Origin: Anomaloglossus baeobatrachus
Taxonomy: Eukaryota; Chordata; Amphibia; Anura; Aromobatidae
NCBI RefSeq assembly: GCF_048569485.1
Contig: NC_134360.1
Location: forward strand, 204,597,692 to 204,661,691
Length of the DNA: 64,000 bases
Direction: 5' to 3'
Both the position numbers and the translations under genes were made by a program. Position 1 is the first letter of the stretch. Every line of letters starts with the position of its first letter. Positions 31,667-45,300 of the stretch are shown piece after piece. The notes under the pieces are model-generated. The model was not told where the DNA came from and did not search any database. It saw only the letters and a list, made by a program, of their open reading frames with translations.

Positions 31667-32084
31667 CATGTAGTTTAGGACCACAAACAACACCAAAACT
31701 GCACCAAAAAAGCAGCAAAAATGCATAAAAAACAGCGTGCACACAGGGCCTAAAAGTATACATGTTTGGTATCTACGAACTCATACCAACCTCCCACATC
31801 ATACTGACACATCAGTTTTACCATATAGTAAACATGGTAAACACGGTAAATAAAATTCCCAAAAACAATTATGCAATTGCACTTTTTTTGCAATTCACCG
31901 AATTTGGAATTTGTTGTCCTGTTTTCGAGTACACTAGATGGTGAAACTAATGGTTTCCTTAAAAAGTGCAACTCATCCCGCAAAAAAGCAATTCCCTCAT
32001 ATGGCAAAAGTTCTGGCTCTTAGAAAAAGGGGAGAAATAAACAAAGACAAAAAAATAGAAAATCATCCGGGGTGAAGGGGTTAA
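31667..32084 (-). mobile_element. Fragment of a TTAA-type MITE plus other repeat DNA
   Basis: On the minus strand it starts at TTAA (32081-32084) CCCCTTCACCCC, and the next about 330 bp match the element at 40239 (shared 'gttttaccatatag'-like and 'gtttgtagac'-like blocks). 31667-31745 has the look of another MITE (GGCCTAAA after GTGCACACA). No genes. Confidence 0.5.
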
Positions 32085-32622
32085 AGAAGAATAGCAATAA
32101 GTACAACCATAAAATAAGGTTTGTTACATGCCAAGGTAAAAAAAAATATTTTTCACAATTCCAACTGGACGAGTTACATTGGAGTCTTCCCAGTTATACT
32201 GTATATCTATGAAAATATAAAGATTTATTGAATATATTGTTTAAATTATTTAAATGTATTAATTATAAATTTATTAAATAAATGATTAGTAATTCATATT
32301 TGATAAAAATGTTATCAACACCCATTTTAAGATTGAGAATATGTAATTCCTTCATTTTCCATGATGGACTATTACATCATAGAGCTAGTCAGAGACATTG
32401 GAGCAGGATTTTATAAAAGCTACAACAAGCAGCCCAGTAAGTGACACATCGCTGGAATCAGTGTCTCTGCCCCTACATCATGCTGCTCTCAGGTTAGATA
32501 ACAAAATCTGGGGACAGATTCCCTTGAGGCTACATTCTCATGATGAGCTTTTGGCAAGTTTTTGAAGTTGCAGATTTTTATTAAAAGCAATGCAGAAATG
32601 ATAGCTCCATATCTATCACTAA
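32085..32622. other. Stretch without a recognisable gene
   Basis: AT-rich, with TTTATTAAATAAATG-like tracts at 32220-32300. No reading frame, splice signals or repeat termini that I can defend. Confidence 0.4.
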
Positions 32623-32858
32623 GGCCGGTTTCACACATCCGGCATTTCGCCACTTTGCCGGATCCATCACACTCCAGTACAGTGCAATACAGTACAATGG
32701 CTTCGCGGCCAGCTCCAGTCACAAGCTCCAGTCACATGCTGCAGTCACATGACAGCATGTGACCGGAGCTTGCCGCGAAGCCATTGTACTGTATTGCACT
32801 GTACTGGAGTGTGACGGATCCGGCAAAGCGGCAAAATGCCGGATGTGTGAAACCGGCC
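32623..32858. mobile_element. Near-perfect palindromic MITE with TAA target duplication
   Basis: 236 bp, flanked by TAA (32620-32622 and 32859-32861). Terminal inverted repeats GGCCGGTTTCACACATCCGG extend for about 105 bp, so almost the whole element is one hairpin (loop near 32715-32760). Harbinger-like by target site (inference). Confidence 0.8.
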
Positions 32859-33290
32859 TAATCTGCATCACGCAAATTTGTAGCTATCTGCCAGTAAACA
32901 ATCTCACTGTCTCATCGGATCTCATCTCAATAGATAAGACTAGGGCAATATTTACCCACAAGACCATTGATCCATGCAGAACGTCCCTCATGTGCACTAG
33001 CACATTGACTTTCACCGGTTACTGTGCTGTCTGTGTGCAACCCATTGTTGAAGGATGACATATTGACCGTAAATATGGCAGTGTGAACAAGGCCTACAGC
33101 TAGCATCAAGTTATATTAATGTTTACACTTCAGGCTGGATGTGAAATGTTGGCAAATGTTAAATGTTGCCATAACTATACCAATAAACGTGGTTGAAATA
33201 GTTCAAACGTTGAAGTTGCCAGTGTCTAGGGCAGTTTCCAATGTGCGCAGTGCCATGTAGAGTGTTTAGGGATGCCACCAATTTTAGGGC

Positions 33291-33298
33291 TATAAAAG
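33291..33298 (+). promoter_or_regulatory. TATA box of the small secreted-protein gene
   Basis: TATAAAAG lies 50 bp upstream of the ATG at 33348, giving a transcript start near 33320 and a short leader. No competing ATG lies between. Confidence 0.7.
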
Positions 33299-33347
33299 AA
33301 GGACATTGACTGGTGCTATCCATGCCTTGAGTTCCACTATCTGCAGA

Positions 33348-36300
33348 ATGAAGATCATCGTATTCCTGGTCCTGGCTGGTCTCAGCCTCGCTGCTCCCGG
33401 TATGTAGATTGTGAAATTCCGTTAAATCATAAATTATTACTATGCATTGTGAGATAACTTGTTGATTTTGCTCTATTTGTGAAGGAGATTCTGATACAAA
33501 TCCTGATACGAGGTGGCAGTGCTCATTTAATGGACTAAAGGTAAGATTCTTGAAGGGAAAAATGTCACTAATCTCACACTGAAATTCTAATCCAAATCTA
33601 CAACCATTAATATTAAGTTGTTTTCAGGCATAATTAATTTCTATAAAATAGAAGCTATACTGTGTACAATATATTAGTGGTGATTATTATATTATCCCAG
33701 TGGTTGAGTGCTCCTATTATTTCAAGTTCTCATAAACATGTCCATTACATATGGTCTTATTTTATCAACATTATCATTCCTACATTGATTGCTCAAATTA
33801 ATTGTCTCTTCTCAATTAGATATCTTCAGATCTCATGCAGAAATTTTCGACATTGATTTGTGACTATAAAGGCAAAGTAAGTATATGATATTGTGTCAGT
33901 CTTTGATAAAGTAAAAACAACAATATGACTTGTACTCTGTTCTAATATTCTGACCTTACAAAGCTTTTATTTAATGACAAGAACATTACAATCTACAGAG
34001 TCAAAAATACCAGAACCCCCAAATTATAATGGCATTTATTGGAAAACAGATTCAGCATTGCTGATATGGTTAGGCCAAGATCCCTGTGTGAACAGCGCCA
34101 TTAGAAGCCTGTTCCTATTCTATACTTTTGTTCTGATACACACTTATTATATTTTACATTCTATCTAATATTCTGTAGACAAGTTAGAAGAGAAAGTATG
34201 AAGGAAAAACGACATGCATTCTTGTTGTCAATCATTTATTTCCCTTGTAGTGAATGCTGTAATAATTGCAGAGATTAGTCTACATATAAAGCCTCGATTC
34301 CCCTTGCGTTTTGCACAGACGAGTGCAATACGATAAAACATCAGATTGTTCTCACTCTAGTGCAAAACTATGGGGCAGTGTCCATCTGCGATTGATTTCT
34401 CATGCCATAGCGGCATGTGGAATGAATCACAGCATGCTGCGTCACAGTTCATGCACCCCCATACAATTCTATGGGAGCATGTGAAACATCGCACTGCACT
34501 CGCATGTAATCCGATTGCAGTGCAATGTACGCAGAGACAGGCTGGGGAGGAGGAGGAGAAAGCGCTCCCTCCCTCTTCAAGCAGCTCCAGAAAGGAAAAA
34601 GACCGCACTCGTCCGCTGTGCCCAAATCCTTTTTATTAGAACATGTGCAGGTTAAAAGGCAGGAGGAGAACTAGGTGCAGGTTCCTCGCAAGGGACGACG
34701 GCTGTTTCGCCTGTAATTTAGGCTTTGACTGGTCAATATGGTGGCCGTTGCCCGGTTCTGTGCCCTGGGCCCTTTTTGTAATAGGTGTATATTTACAGGG
34801 GATTAGATTAGTGTTCATACGTGACGCCACTTGCGGTGTTGCGGCTATATAAATGGAGCCGCCGCTGCAGAATTTCACTACTGGGGCTGGTGTTAATTTG
34901 CAGCCTGGATGGTAGGCCCTCCGCAAGCAGGGCCGGGCCCCAGAGGATGGGTGATGTGACGGGCATCGGAAGAAGGTAGTCCACACAGAGGTTTAGTGCA
35001 ACTGGTTTGTACTCACTGCTGGTTGGTGGTAACTGGTTATCCGAGGCCGGATGGTTTACCTCCAGGTCCCCTTCGTCCCAGTGCCAGTGTAGTAATCTGC
35101 TACCTTCTTCCCCTGCACCTGTCTCTGGTAAATGGGTCCCCATGGCATAGAGTAACTGGGGGTCCCCGTCCGGTGGTTTGTCCACTTCTGTCTGCCTGAC
35201 AGTAGCGGGAACCCTGTGGGGTTGGAGTCTCTGGTCCTGTCCCCAGTTCTCCCTTTGCTACTGAGTCTTCGGATTCTTAGGGTCAGCGAGGTCCTTGATG
35301 GTCCCCTCGCTGTGCAGGTGTTAACAGGTCGGCTTGGAGCTCTTTCCTGTCCTAGGGTCCTGTACCCCGTCGGTGCATAGTTCCGTGAGTACTCCACCGT
35401 ACTCCACTGGCAACTACTCTCCTGGGTACCAGGTCACTGTTAACCCCGCATCAGAAAGTCTCCTCACGTCCACCTTCACTCCTCTTCTCTCTGTACTCTA
35501 CTCTGACTGTAAACAGTCTGCCCCTCCCACCTGGTCAACTAGTGGACTGGACTGGCTCCACCTCTAGGCAGCCATATATTGGTCCGACCGATGTATGGTT
35601 GGATTGTTGGGGAAAACTGGGATTACCTGGAGTTTTTGCGTATTACTGGCACTGGTCTTACGGGGCTCTAGGAGGTGGGCCCTGCATCCTGGTGGGGATA
35701 CAGAACCTTGTAGCACCCTGATGGCTTCAGGGGCACTACATAAATATTTACTGAAAATTAGAATAATCATTTGCTGATTGTGCAAAATCCAATATTTCAT
35801 TGTGAGCAGGAATAAGGTATAAGCAGCTTGCTCTCTAGTATGGAATAATCCATATGGGAATAAAGACATGGATATCATATGGGCAGTCCCCAAGATTTCA
35901 GCTGCAACACCAAGCTGATACATTAGGCACTTTTACTATTGCTGTATTGTTGTCCACTAGCCTTATAGGCTGGGGAAACTTCAAGAGTTAAGATGAAAGG
36001 TATCCATAACCTCAATAGCAGGGCCGGCGTCAGCACCCGGCACACACGGGCAAATGTCGGGGCCCTGGAGAGCTGGGAGGGCCCACTCGCCCTCGTCAGT
36101 TCTGCTGCCCCTGGGCCGGCGCCCACTCGCCTTAGTCAGTTCTGCTGCCCCCGGGCCGAGTTCCGGGGACTGCAGTCCTCGGAAGAAATCTGTGGCTGCC
36201 GTCCCTTTAAGGCGCGCAGACCACAGCGTTCGCTGCGTCCTCCTGGTTTCAACTTCATCTGTGGGTGGAGCTACAGCGCAGCGTCCTGCTCAGTCCCACA

Positions 36301-39300
36301 GATGAGAGGCGTAGTGCCAGACAGCGACCCCTAGCACAGCACTGCCCTCCGGCGCTGTGTGGGCCCCCTCTCCACTGTGACCTGAGCGGTATGTGGGACA
36401 CCCCACCCCCCCTCCACTCGATCTGTATGTGCCCTCCCCGCCCCCCGATTTATGGGCCCTAGTGAACTGTATGGGCTTCTCCCCATGAGATGTATGCCCT
36501 GCCCCCCTCCTCGAAGCCGTATGTGCTGGCCACCCAGAGCCGCGTGTGTGGGCCCCGCAGAGCAAGGTGTTTGGGCCCTGCAGAGCAAGGTGTGTGCGCC
36601 CTGCAGAGCAAGGTATAAGGGTCCCGCAGAGCCGCGTGTGTGAGCCTCGCAGAGCCGCGTGTGTGTGTCTGTCTGTATGTATTTACAGTATGTATGTATG
36701 CAGCAGAGCAGTATGTGTGTCTGTATGTATGCAGCAGAGCAGTATGTGTGTCTGTCTGTATGTATGCAGTAGAGCAGTATGTGTGTCTGTCTATATGTAT
36801 GTATGCAGCAGAGCAGTGTGTGTGTGTCTGTATGTATGTATGCAGCAGAGCAGTGTGTGTGTCTGTCTATATGTATGTATGCAGCAGAGCAGTGTGTGTC
36901 TGTCTGTATGCAGCAGAGGAGTATGTGAGTGTTTGTCTATATGTATGTATGCAGCAGAGCAGTGTGTGTGTGTCTCTGTATGTATGCAGCAGAGCAGTGT
37001 GTTTCTGTCTGTATGTATGCAGCAGAGAAGTATGTGTGTCTGTCTATATGTATGCAGCAGAGCAGTGTGTGTCTGTCTGTATGTATGCAGCAGAGCAGTA
37101 TGTGAGTGTCTGTCTATATGTATGTAAGCAGCAGAGCAGTGTGTGTCTGTATGTATGCAGCAGAGCAGTGTGTGTCTGTCTGTATGTATGTATGCAGCAG
37201 AGCAGTATGTGTGTTTCTGTCTTTATGTATGTATGCAGCAGAGCAGTGTGTGTCTGTCTGTATGCAGCAGAGCACTATGTGAGTGTTTGTCTATATGTAT
37301 GTATGCAGCAGAGCAGTGTGTGTGTGTGTCTGTATGTATGCATGCAGCAGAGCAGTGTGTGTGTGTGTGTGTGTGTGTCTGTATGTATGCAGCAGAGCAG
37401 TATCTGTGTGTCTGTCTATATGTATGTATGTATGCAGCAGAGCAGTGTGTGTCTGTCTGTATGTATGCAGCAGAGCAGTATGTGAGTGTCTGTCTATATG
37501 TATGTATGCAGCAGAGCAGTGTGTGTGTGTCTGTATGTATGCAGCAGAGCAGTGTGTGTCTGTCTGTATGTATGCAGCAGAGCAGTATGTGAGTGTCTGT
37601 CTATATGTATGTATGCAGCAGAGCAGTGTGTGTGTCTGTATGTATGCAGCAGAGCAGTGTGTGTGTGTCTGTCTATATGTATGTATGCAGCAGAGCAGTG
37701 TGTGTGTCTGTATGTATGCAGCAGAGCAGTATGTGTGTGTCTGTCTATATGTGTGTATGCAGCAGAGCAGTATGTGTGTGTTTGTCTGTATGTATGCATG
37801 CAGCAGAGCAGTATGTGTGTGTCTCTCTGTATGCAGCAGTGTGTGTGTGTGTGTGTCTGTATGCAGCAGAGCAGTGTGTGTCTGTCTGTATGTATGCAGC
37901 AGAGCAGTATGTGTGTGTCTGTCTATATGTATGCAGCAGAGCAGTGTGTGTCTGTCTGTCTGTATGTATGTATACAGAAGAGCAGTATGTGTGTCTGTCT
38001 ATATGTAGAGCAGTGTGTGTCTGTCTGTATACAGCAGAGCAGTATATGAGTGTCTATATGTATGTATGCAGCAGAGCAGTGTGTGTGTGTGTGTGTGTGT
38101 GTCTGTCTGTCTGTATGCAGCAGAGCAGTGTGTGTATGTATGTCTGTATGTATGCAGCAGAACAGTATGTGTGTGTCTGTCTGTCTATATGTATGTATGC
38201 AGCAGAGCAGTGTGTGTGTGTCTGTATGTATGCAGCAGAGCAGTGTGTGTCTGTCTGTATGTATGCAGCAGAGCAGTATGTGAGTGTCTGTCTATATGTA
38301 TGCAGCAGAGCAGTGTGTGTGTCTGTATGTATGCAGCAGAGCAGTGTGTGTATGTATGTCTATATGTATGCAGCAGAACAGTATGTGTGTGTCTGTCTAT
38401 ATGTATGTAGGCAGCAGAGCAGTGTGTGTGTGTGTGTGTCTGTATGTATGCAGCAGAGCAGTATGTGTGTGTCTGTCTATATGTGTGTATGCAGCAGAGC
38501 AGTATGTGTGTGTCTGTTTGTATGTATACAGCAGAGCAGTGTGTGTGTCTGTATGCATGCAGCAGAGCAGTCTGTGTCTGTCTGTATGTATGCAGCAGTG
38601 TGTGTATGTGTGTGTGTGTGTGTCTGTCTGTATGCAGCAGAGCAGTGTGTGCCTGTCTGTATGTATGCAGCAGAGCAGTATGTGTGTGTCTGTCTATATT
38701 TATGTATGCAGCAGAGCAGTGTGTTTGTCTGTCTGTATGTATGCAGCAGAGCAGTGTGTGTGTCTGGCTGTATGAATGTATGCAGCAGAGCAGTATGTGT
38801 GTGTCTGTCTATATGTATGTATGCAGCAGAGCAGTGTGTATGTATGTATGCAGCAGAGCAGTATGTGAGTGTCTGTCTATACTGTATGTATGTATGCAGC
38901 AGTGTGTGTCTGTATGCAGCAGAGCAGTATGTGTGTGTCTGTTTGTATGTGTGTATGCAGCAGAGCAGTATGTGTGTGTCTATTTGTATGTATGTATGCA
39001 GCAGGGCAGTATGTGTGTGTCTGTTTATATGTATGTATGCAGCAGAGCAGTATGTGTGTGTCTGTCTGTATGTATGTATGTATGCAGCAGTGTGTGTGTG
39101 TGTGTGTGTGTGTCTGTCTGTATGCGGCAGAGCAGTGTGTGTGTCTGTCTGTGTATGTATGCAGCAGAGCAGTGTGTGTCTGTATGTATGCAGCAGAGCA
39201 GTGTGTGTGTCTGTCTGTAGCAGTGTGTGTATGTATGCATGTATGCAGCAGAGCAGTGTGTGTGTGTGTGTGTCTGTATGCAGCAGAGCAGTGTGTGTCT

Positions 39301-42300
39301 GTATGTATGCAGCAGAGCAGTTTGTGTGTGTGTGTGTGTGTGTCTGTATGTATGCAGCAGAGCTGTGTGTGTCTGTCTGCATGTATGCAGAAGAGCTGTG
39401 TGTGTCTGTATGCATGTATGATGTGTATCTATGTATGTCAGTGTATATGACTGTATAGATTTGTCTGTTTAGTACGTGTACGTATCTGTGTATGTGTGTG
39501 TGTCTGTGTGTGGATGGACCCCACTGGGACTCTTCCGCCCGGGGCCCACAAAAACCTGGAGCCGGCCCTGCCCAGGAGCAGAAAGAGACAGAAAAGGGCC
39601 CCTGTGCAAAAGCAATATATGGGCCCTTTGTAGCCCAGTAACCCATCATAATGCACAATTTCACCCGTTTCTGTGCCTTAAAATGTCCTGGGCCTCTGTG
39701 CGGCTGCACTGCATGCATCAATGGTATGTCCGCCCCTGCATAGGCTAAGCTTAAGGTTTCCATCAGGTGGGAATGCTGTATCTTGGGAATACCTCTTTAT
39801 ATTAATCAGTTGATAATTTAATTTTACTTAGATTTAATTATATACATATTGTCAATTGTCATTTTACAGTTTGATAACAATATACAGAAATTTGAAGTTG
39901 CTTTCAACAGTGTAAAAGAAGCAATTGTAAGAAATATATAATGATGGTCTGTTGATGAATAATAAGATATGGGGTTCTCACATTAATGAATGTAATGCTT
40001 TAAGAACATGTACATATAAACGAATGACAATTCAGGGAGTATAGATGTACATATTTAAAACATAGAAAATATATATAAATCTGCACTAAACTGAGGTTGT
40101 TATTATTATTAGACTGAAAGGGGTTTTTTTAATTTATTTTCCTGTAAAGTGTATAAAAACTTTGGCATATAGAATTTCAAAAGAATAATGTAGAATAATA
40201 ACAATACACAATAAAAATTCTATATTTGAAAATGTAATCCCTTCACCCCCAGGCGATTTTTCATTTTGTTTATTTTATTTTTTTGCTCCCCTTCTTCCAA
40301 GAGCCGTAACTTTTTTTATTTTTTTCCGTCAATCTTGCCATATAAGGGCTTGTTTTTTGCAGGCCGAGTTGTACTTTTAAATGAACGCATGAGTTTTACC
40401 ATATAGCATACTGGAAAATGACCAAAAAATTCCAAGTACGGAAAAATTGCAAAAAAAAAGTGCGACTGCACAATTGTTTTTGGGATATTTTATTCACCGT
40501 GTTCACTGTATGGTAAAACTGATGTGTGGGTGTGATGCCTCAGGTCGGTACAAGTTTGTAGACCCCAAATATGTATACGTTTACTCTCATCTAAGGGGTA
40601 AAAAAATCACATATTTGTCTAAAAAAAGTGGCTCACTTTTTGGGCCATTTTCAAAAACCTGTAGCACTCTCATTTTTTGGGATCTATGGCTCAGCGACAG
40701 CTTATTTTTTGCGTCTTGAGCTGATGTTTTTAGCGGTACCATTTTTGCGCAGATGCTACGTTTTGATCGCCTGTTATTGCATTTTGCGCAAAATTTGCAG
40801 CGACCAAAGAATGTAATTTTGGTGTTTGGAATTATTTTGCTGCCACACTGTTTACTGATCAGATTATTTGATTTTATATTTTAATAGATTGGGCATTTCT
40901 GAAAGCAACAATACCAAATGTGTGTATATTTTAATTTTTTTAACCCTTTAATTTTCGATGGGGCAAATGGGGGGTGATTTGAACTTTTAGGTTTTTTATT
41001 TTTAAAAACTTTACTGGTCCCCCTAGAAGGCTATAAGGATCAGCAGTCTGATTGCTTGTTCATTTCTGTAGATCACGGCTGCACAGGTCTGATCTGCTGA
41101 AATGCTACTTTCCTCTTATAGTCTCAGCGCTCTCCTGGCAGTAAGAGGAAGTGAGTCATGATAGCTACAGGAATCATCATATGACCCTCTGCTACCATGG
41201 CAACAATCTGCTCCTCATAATCACGTTACGTGACTTCCGATGGCGGCGGATGAGTGCGCACTTACTGTGGTGTGCATTTACATCGCACTGTCACATATTG
41301 ACAGCACGATCTAAGGGGTTAATAGACACGAAAACCACACATGTCAGCTGTTCAAATTAGCTGACATGTGCAGGACTCACCGCCGGCTCACCGCAGCAGC
41401 CGGCGGTGATTACCCTGACATGATCCATGATGTACCCAGTACGTCATGTGTCGTGAAGAGGTTAAATTATTGTTCTAAATTATTGTTTTGAAATTCTATA
41501 TGTCAAAGTATTATTTTTTAGACATTTTACAGGAAAATAAGAAATAAAAAAACACACCTCTTTTCAGTCTAATAATAACCTCAGTTTAGCGCATATTTAC
41601 ACACACACATATATATATATATACATATGTTAATTGTGCTGGTATCTATCTTTACGGATCTATTTTTTAGATATACGTTTTCCTGGAAATAAGCCCTAGC
41701 AGGATTTTTGTCCTTCTTGGAATATTTTTAAAATATAAGCTCTACTCCACAAATTAGCCCTAGTTGCACTTCATCATACTAATAGTATCCTGAAGTATGG
41801 CTTGTCCAGTCCTTTCAGAATATGTAACTTTTATTGCTGTACGTTGCCTCGGAAAATTTATAGTCGCACGCCCACTGTTAACATAAAATTAATATTCACC
41901 CCTTCCCCACCCACCCCTCTGGTGAATATTTATTTTGCATTAACAGCCGGTATGTGAATATACATTTTCTGGGTCTTACAGCAACACAATGGGGCAACAT
42001 GTAACAAAAATAAAATATAAGATATCTCCTGAAAATAAGCCCTAGCACATCTTTTGGAGCCAAAAATAAGATAAGATTTTATCTTATTTCGGGGAAGCAC
42101 AGCATGTGGCTGGTTTGCTTTCTTACCTAAATCAATGACATAATGTGACGACCTTCTTCTGAGCAGCTGAATGGCTGAGAATATATACTGTAACTGGAAT
42201 GAAATTGTATGAGCTTGGGTTCAGCTACCCCCTTGTTTGACTCTATGGGGAACTGTTTAGCGGGTACAATAATGACTTGGTATATCTCTACTAGGGTATC

Positions 42301-45300
42301 ATACCTGTCACTTGATTCATGCTTTCTAGTGATGAGCGAGCATGCTTGTTACTACTCGGTACTCGCACGAGTATCACTGTACTCGGGCTACTCGGCGGGG
42401 ACCGAGTAATCTCGAGATACTCGTGCTGTACTCGTGGTCTTCATGTTGGCGCTCTTTTGAGAGCCAGCCCTCATGCAGGGATTGGCTGGCAGACCGCAAT
42501 GCCACAGCCCTGTTAGTTGTGGAATTGCAGTGATTGGCCGGCCCTCACAGCATGACCGTGCCTTTAGCCCGACACTTCCCCGCTCGGCTACGGCCCCTCC
42601 CGCACTCCACTCCGCGTGTATATATATATATGCACGCTTACACACACACACACGTTTTTTTTTTTAATTTACAGTTTTATGGTTTCTACATGCTGCCGGG
42701 GGTCATTTCAGAATAATACTCGGGTCTCCCATAGGATAACATTGGGCTCGGTGCTCGGGCCGAGTACACGAGTATTTTGGGATGCTCGGCCCGAGCCTCG
42801 AGCACCCGAGCATTTTAGTACTCGCTCATCACTAATGCTTTCCAAACTATGGGCCGCATGGATCAGAGTCAGGCTGCAAGATGCATACAGTTATGTGTTT
42901 CTCTGAAATGCTGCGGCATTGGACAGAAAGCGCAATATAAAAAGCCAACCGTGAACTATAAGGAGAGCTCTGACTAGTCTGCCACCGCCACGGCCCGGAT
43001 TCTCTTTGCACCACTTTAAATACACAATGTCAAAGTCACCAAAAACTCATTATGATAATGTAAAAATAATGTATCCCAACATATCACCCATGCAGTAATT
43101 GGATCCTGATTGTAAAGACCGCTTTACACACTACAATATATCTTACGATGTGTCGGCGGGGTCACGTCGTAAGTGACGCACATCCGACATTGTAAGGTAC
43201 ATTGTAGTGTGTAACAGCTACATGCGATTGCGAATGAACAGTAAAACGTTCATCGCACGCACGTCGTTCATTCCTCATGAATTGAACGTCAGATTGTTCA
43301 TCGTACCCGGGGTAGCACACATCGCAGTGTGTGACACCCCGGGAACGATGAACAGATCTTACCTGCGTCCTGCGGCTCCCGGCCAGAAATGCGGAAGGAA
43401 GGAGGTGGGTGGGATGTTTACGTCCCGCTCATCTCCGCCCCTCCGCTTCTATTGGCCGGCTGCCACGTGACGTCGATGTGACGCCGAACGTCCCTCCCAC
43501 TCCAGGAAGTGGACATTCACCGCCCACATTGAGGTCGTATGGACGGGTAAGTATGTGTGACGGGGGTTAATCGTTTGTGCGGCACATTCAACAAATTGAA
43601 CGTGCCGCACATACGATGGGGGCGGTTACGATCGCATACGATATCGTATGCAGAATCGTAGCATGTAAAGCAGGCTTTACTGACAAAGCCCTGAGATCTT
43701 CAAGTATCTTACTGTGTATGTGCACACGTCATCTTTTCTACTTGGGCAAATCCGTCAAAGTTTTCAACTAGAAGACTTTAGGAAACTCTAATGTTGTTTT
43801 CTAAAGTGTCTTTTGTGTGTTCTTTTTGTTTCCTGAGCATTTCTTTTTCGCTCCTAATTGGGAGACCCAGACAATTGGGTGTATAGCTATTGCCTCCGGA
43901 GGCCACACAAAGTATTACACTTAAAAGTGTAAGGCCCCTCCCCTTCTGGCTATACACCCCCAGTGGGATCACTGGCTCACCAGTTTTGTGCTTTGTGCGA
44001 AGGAGGCAACACATCCACGCATAGCTCCACTGTTTAGTCAGCAGCAGCTGCTGACTATGTCGGATGGAAGAAAAGAGGGCCCATACGAGGGCCCCCAGCA
44101 TGCTCCCTTCTCACCCCACTTCATGTCGGAGGTGTTTGTTAAGGTTGAGGTACCCATTGCGGGTACGGAGGCTGGAGCCCACATGCTGCTTCCTTCCCCA
44201 TCCCTTTTTACAGGGCTCTGGGTGAAGTGGGATTCTATCGGTCTCCAGGCACTGAGGCCGTGCTCCATCCACAGCCCCTGGTATCTGCTGGACATGGAGC
44301 GGAGTATCTTCAGGGACATGGCCCTGCTACATGGAGGTACTCTGTGTCCCTGTGGGGACCGCGCAGACACACGGCAGCACTGCTGGGTGTGTTAGTGCGC
44401 CAGGGACAGCGGCGCTGTCCGCACTAGTGCCATCGCACACCACAGCGTTGCTGGGTGTGTTAGTGTATTGGGTGACTACCGCGCTAACCGCCGCTGCCGT
44501 TTTTATTTAAGGCGCCGCTGGGATTTGTGGTGCGCCGGGGACTTCCGCGCCGGCCAGCACTGATATGCCGGCCGCGCTTATTAACTCGAGTCCCCGGCTT
44601 CTGGGCCTAGTCTCCCTTCGTTACCGCCCACAGGCCTGACAGTCAGGGTAGGGGCGTGACGCTGCATAGCACAGCAGCGCTGAGAGCTGGAGTATGTTTT
44701 GCATACTCCACCCCTCTCACTGTGTGCACTGTGAAACCGGATTCCCGCACTTTCTCAGGCACGCCCACGGCTTCCTTCTCTACACAGGACGCCGGCAGCC
44801 ATTAGTGTCAGTTTCTATACGATACAGAGACAAGTGTGGAAGACCCTGGCATTCTGATAGTCACACAATCGCTGCAACAGGCGTTAAGCAGCACCTGTGG
44901 TGCTAACCCCACTAGTGCAGAAATGCACTTATAGATATGCTTGTACTATATACATTGCACTGTTTGGTCGCACGTTGTATATACCCTCCTGGATTGTGCG
45001 GAGGAGTTATCAGCATATTCTCTGTGTAAAACAAAGGTGCAGAACCACATGTTTTTCTATGCAGCCGGTACAGCATGTACGGCTATACGGCCGGCAGGTT
45101 ACATAGACCCCCATGGTATCCAACTCAGCCGGAGTCTCTGCTAATGGCCAGAGGATGAGGACGGTGTCTGCAGTATTTACTGACAGATTTTCTGAGACTA
45201 TGGCTATGATACTAGAAGCCTAGCAGTCCGGACATGTCTCTCACAACATGGGCACTGTTGAATCATTGATCCATGGCCCCCCTCAGTGTGAACAACTAAC

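Noticed and set aside
36019-39741. A single hAT element reaching from 36019 to 39741
   Set aside because: The 8-bp flanks (CTCAATAG and CATAGGCT) do not match, so two separate repeat ends are more likely.
36546-39763. Cys/Val/Ser-rich frames of up to 621 codons on plus and His/Thr-rich frames of up to 428 on minus
   Set aside because: They are by-products of the GT-rich minisatellite and are open in several frames at once.
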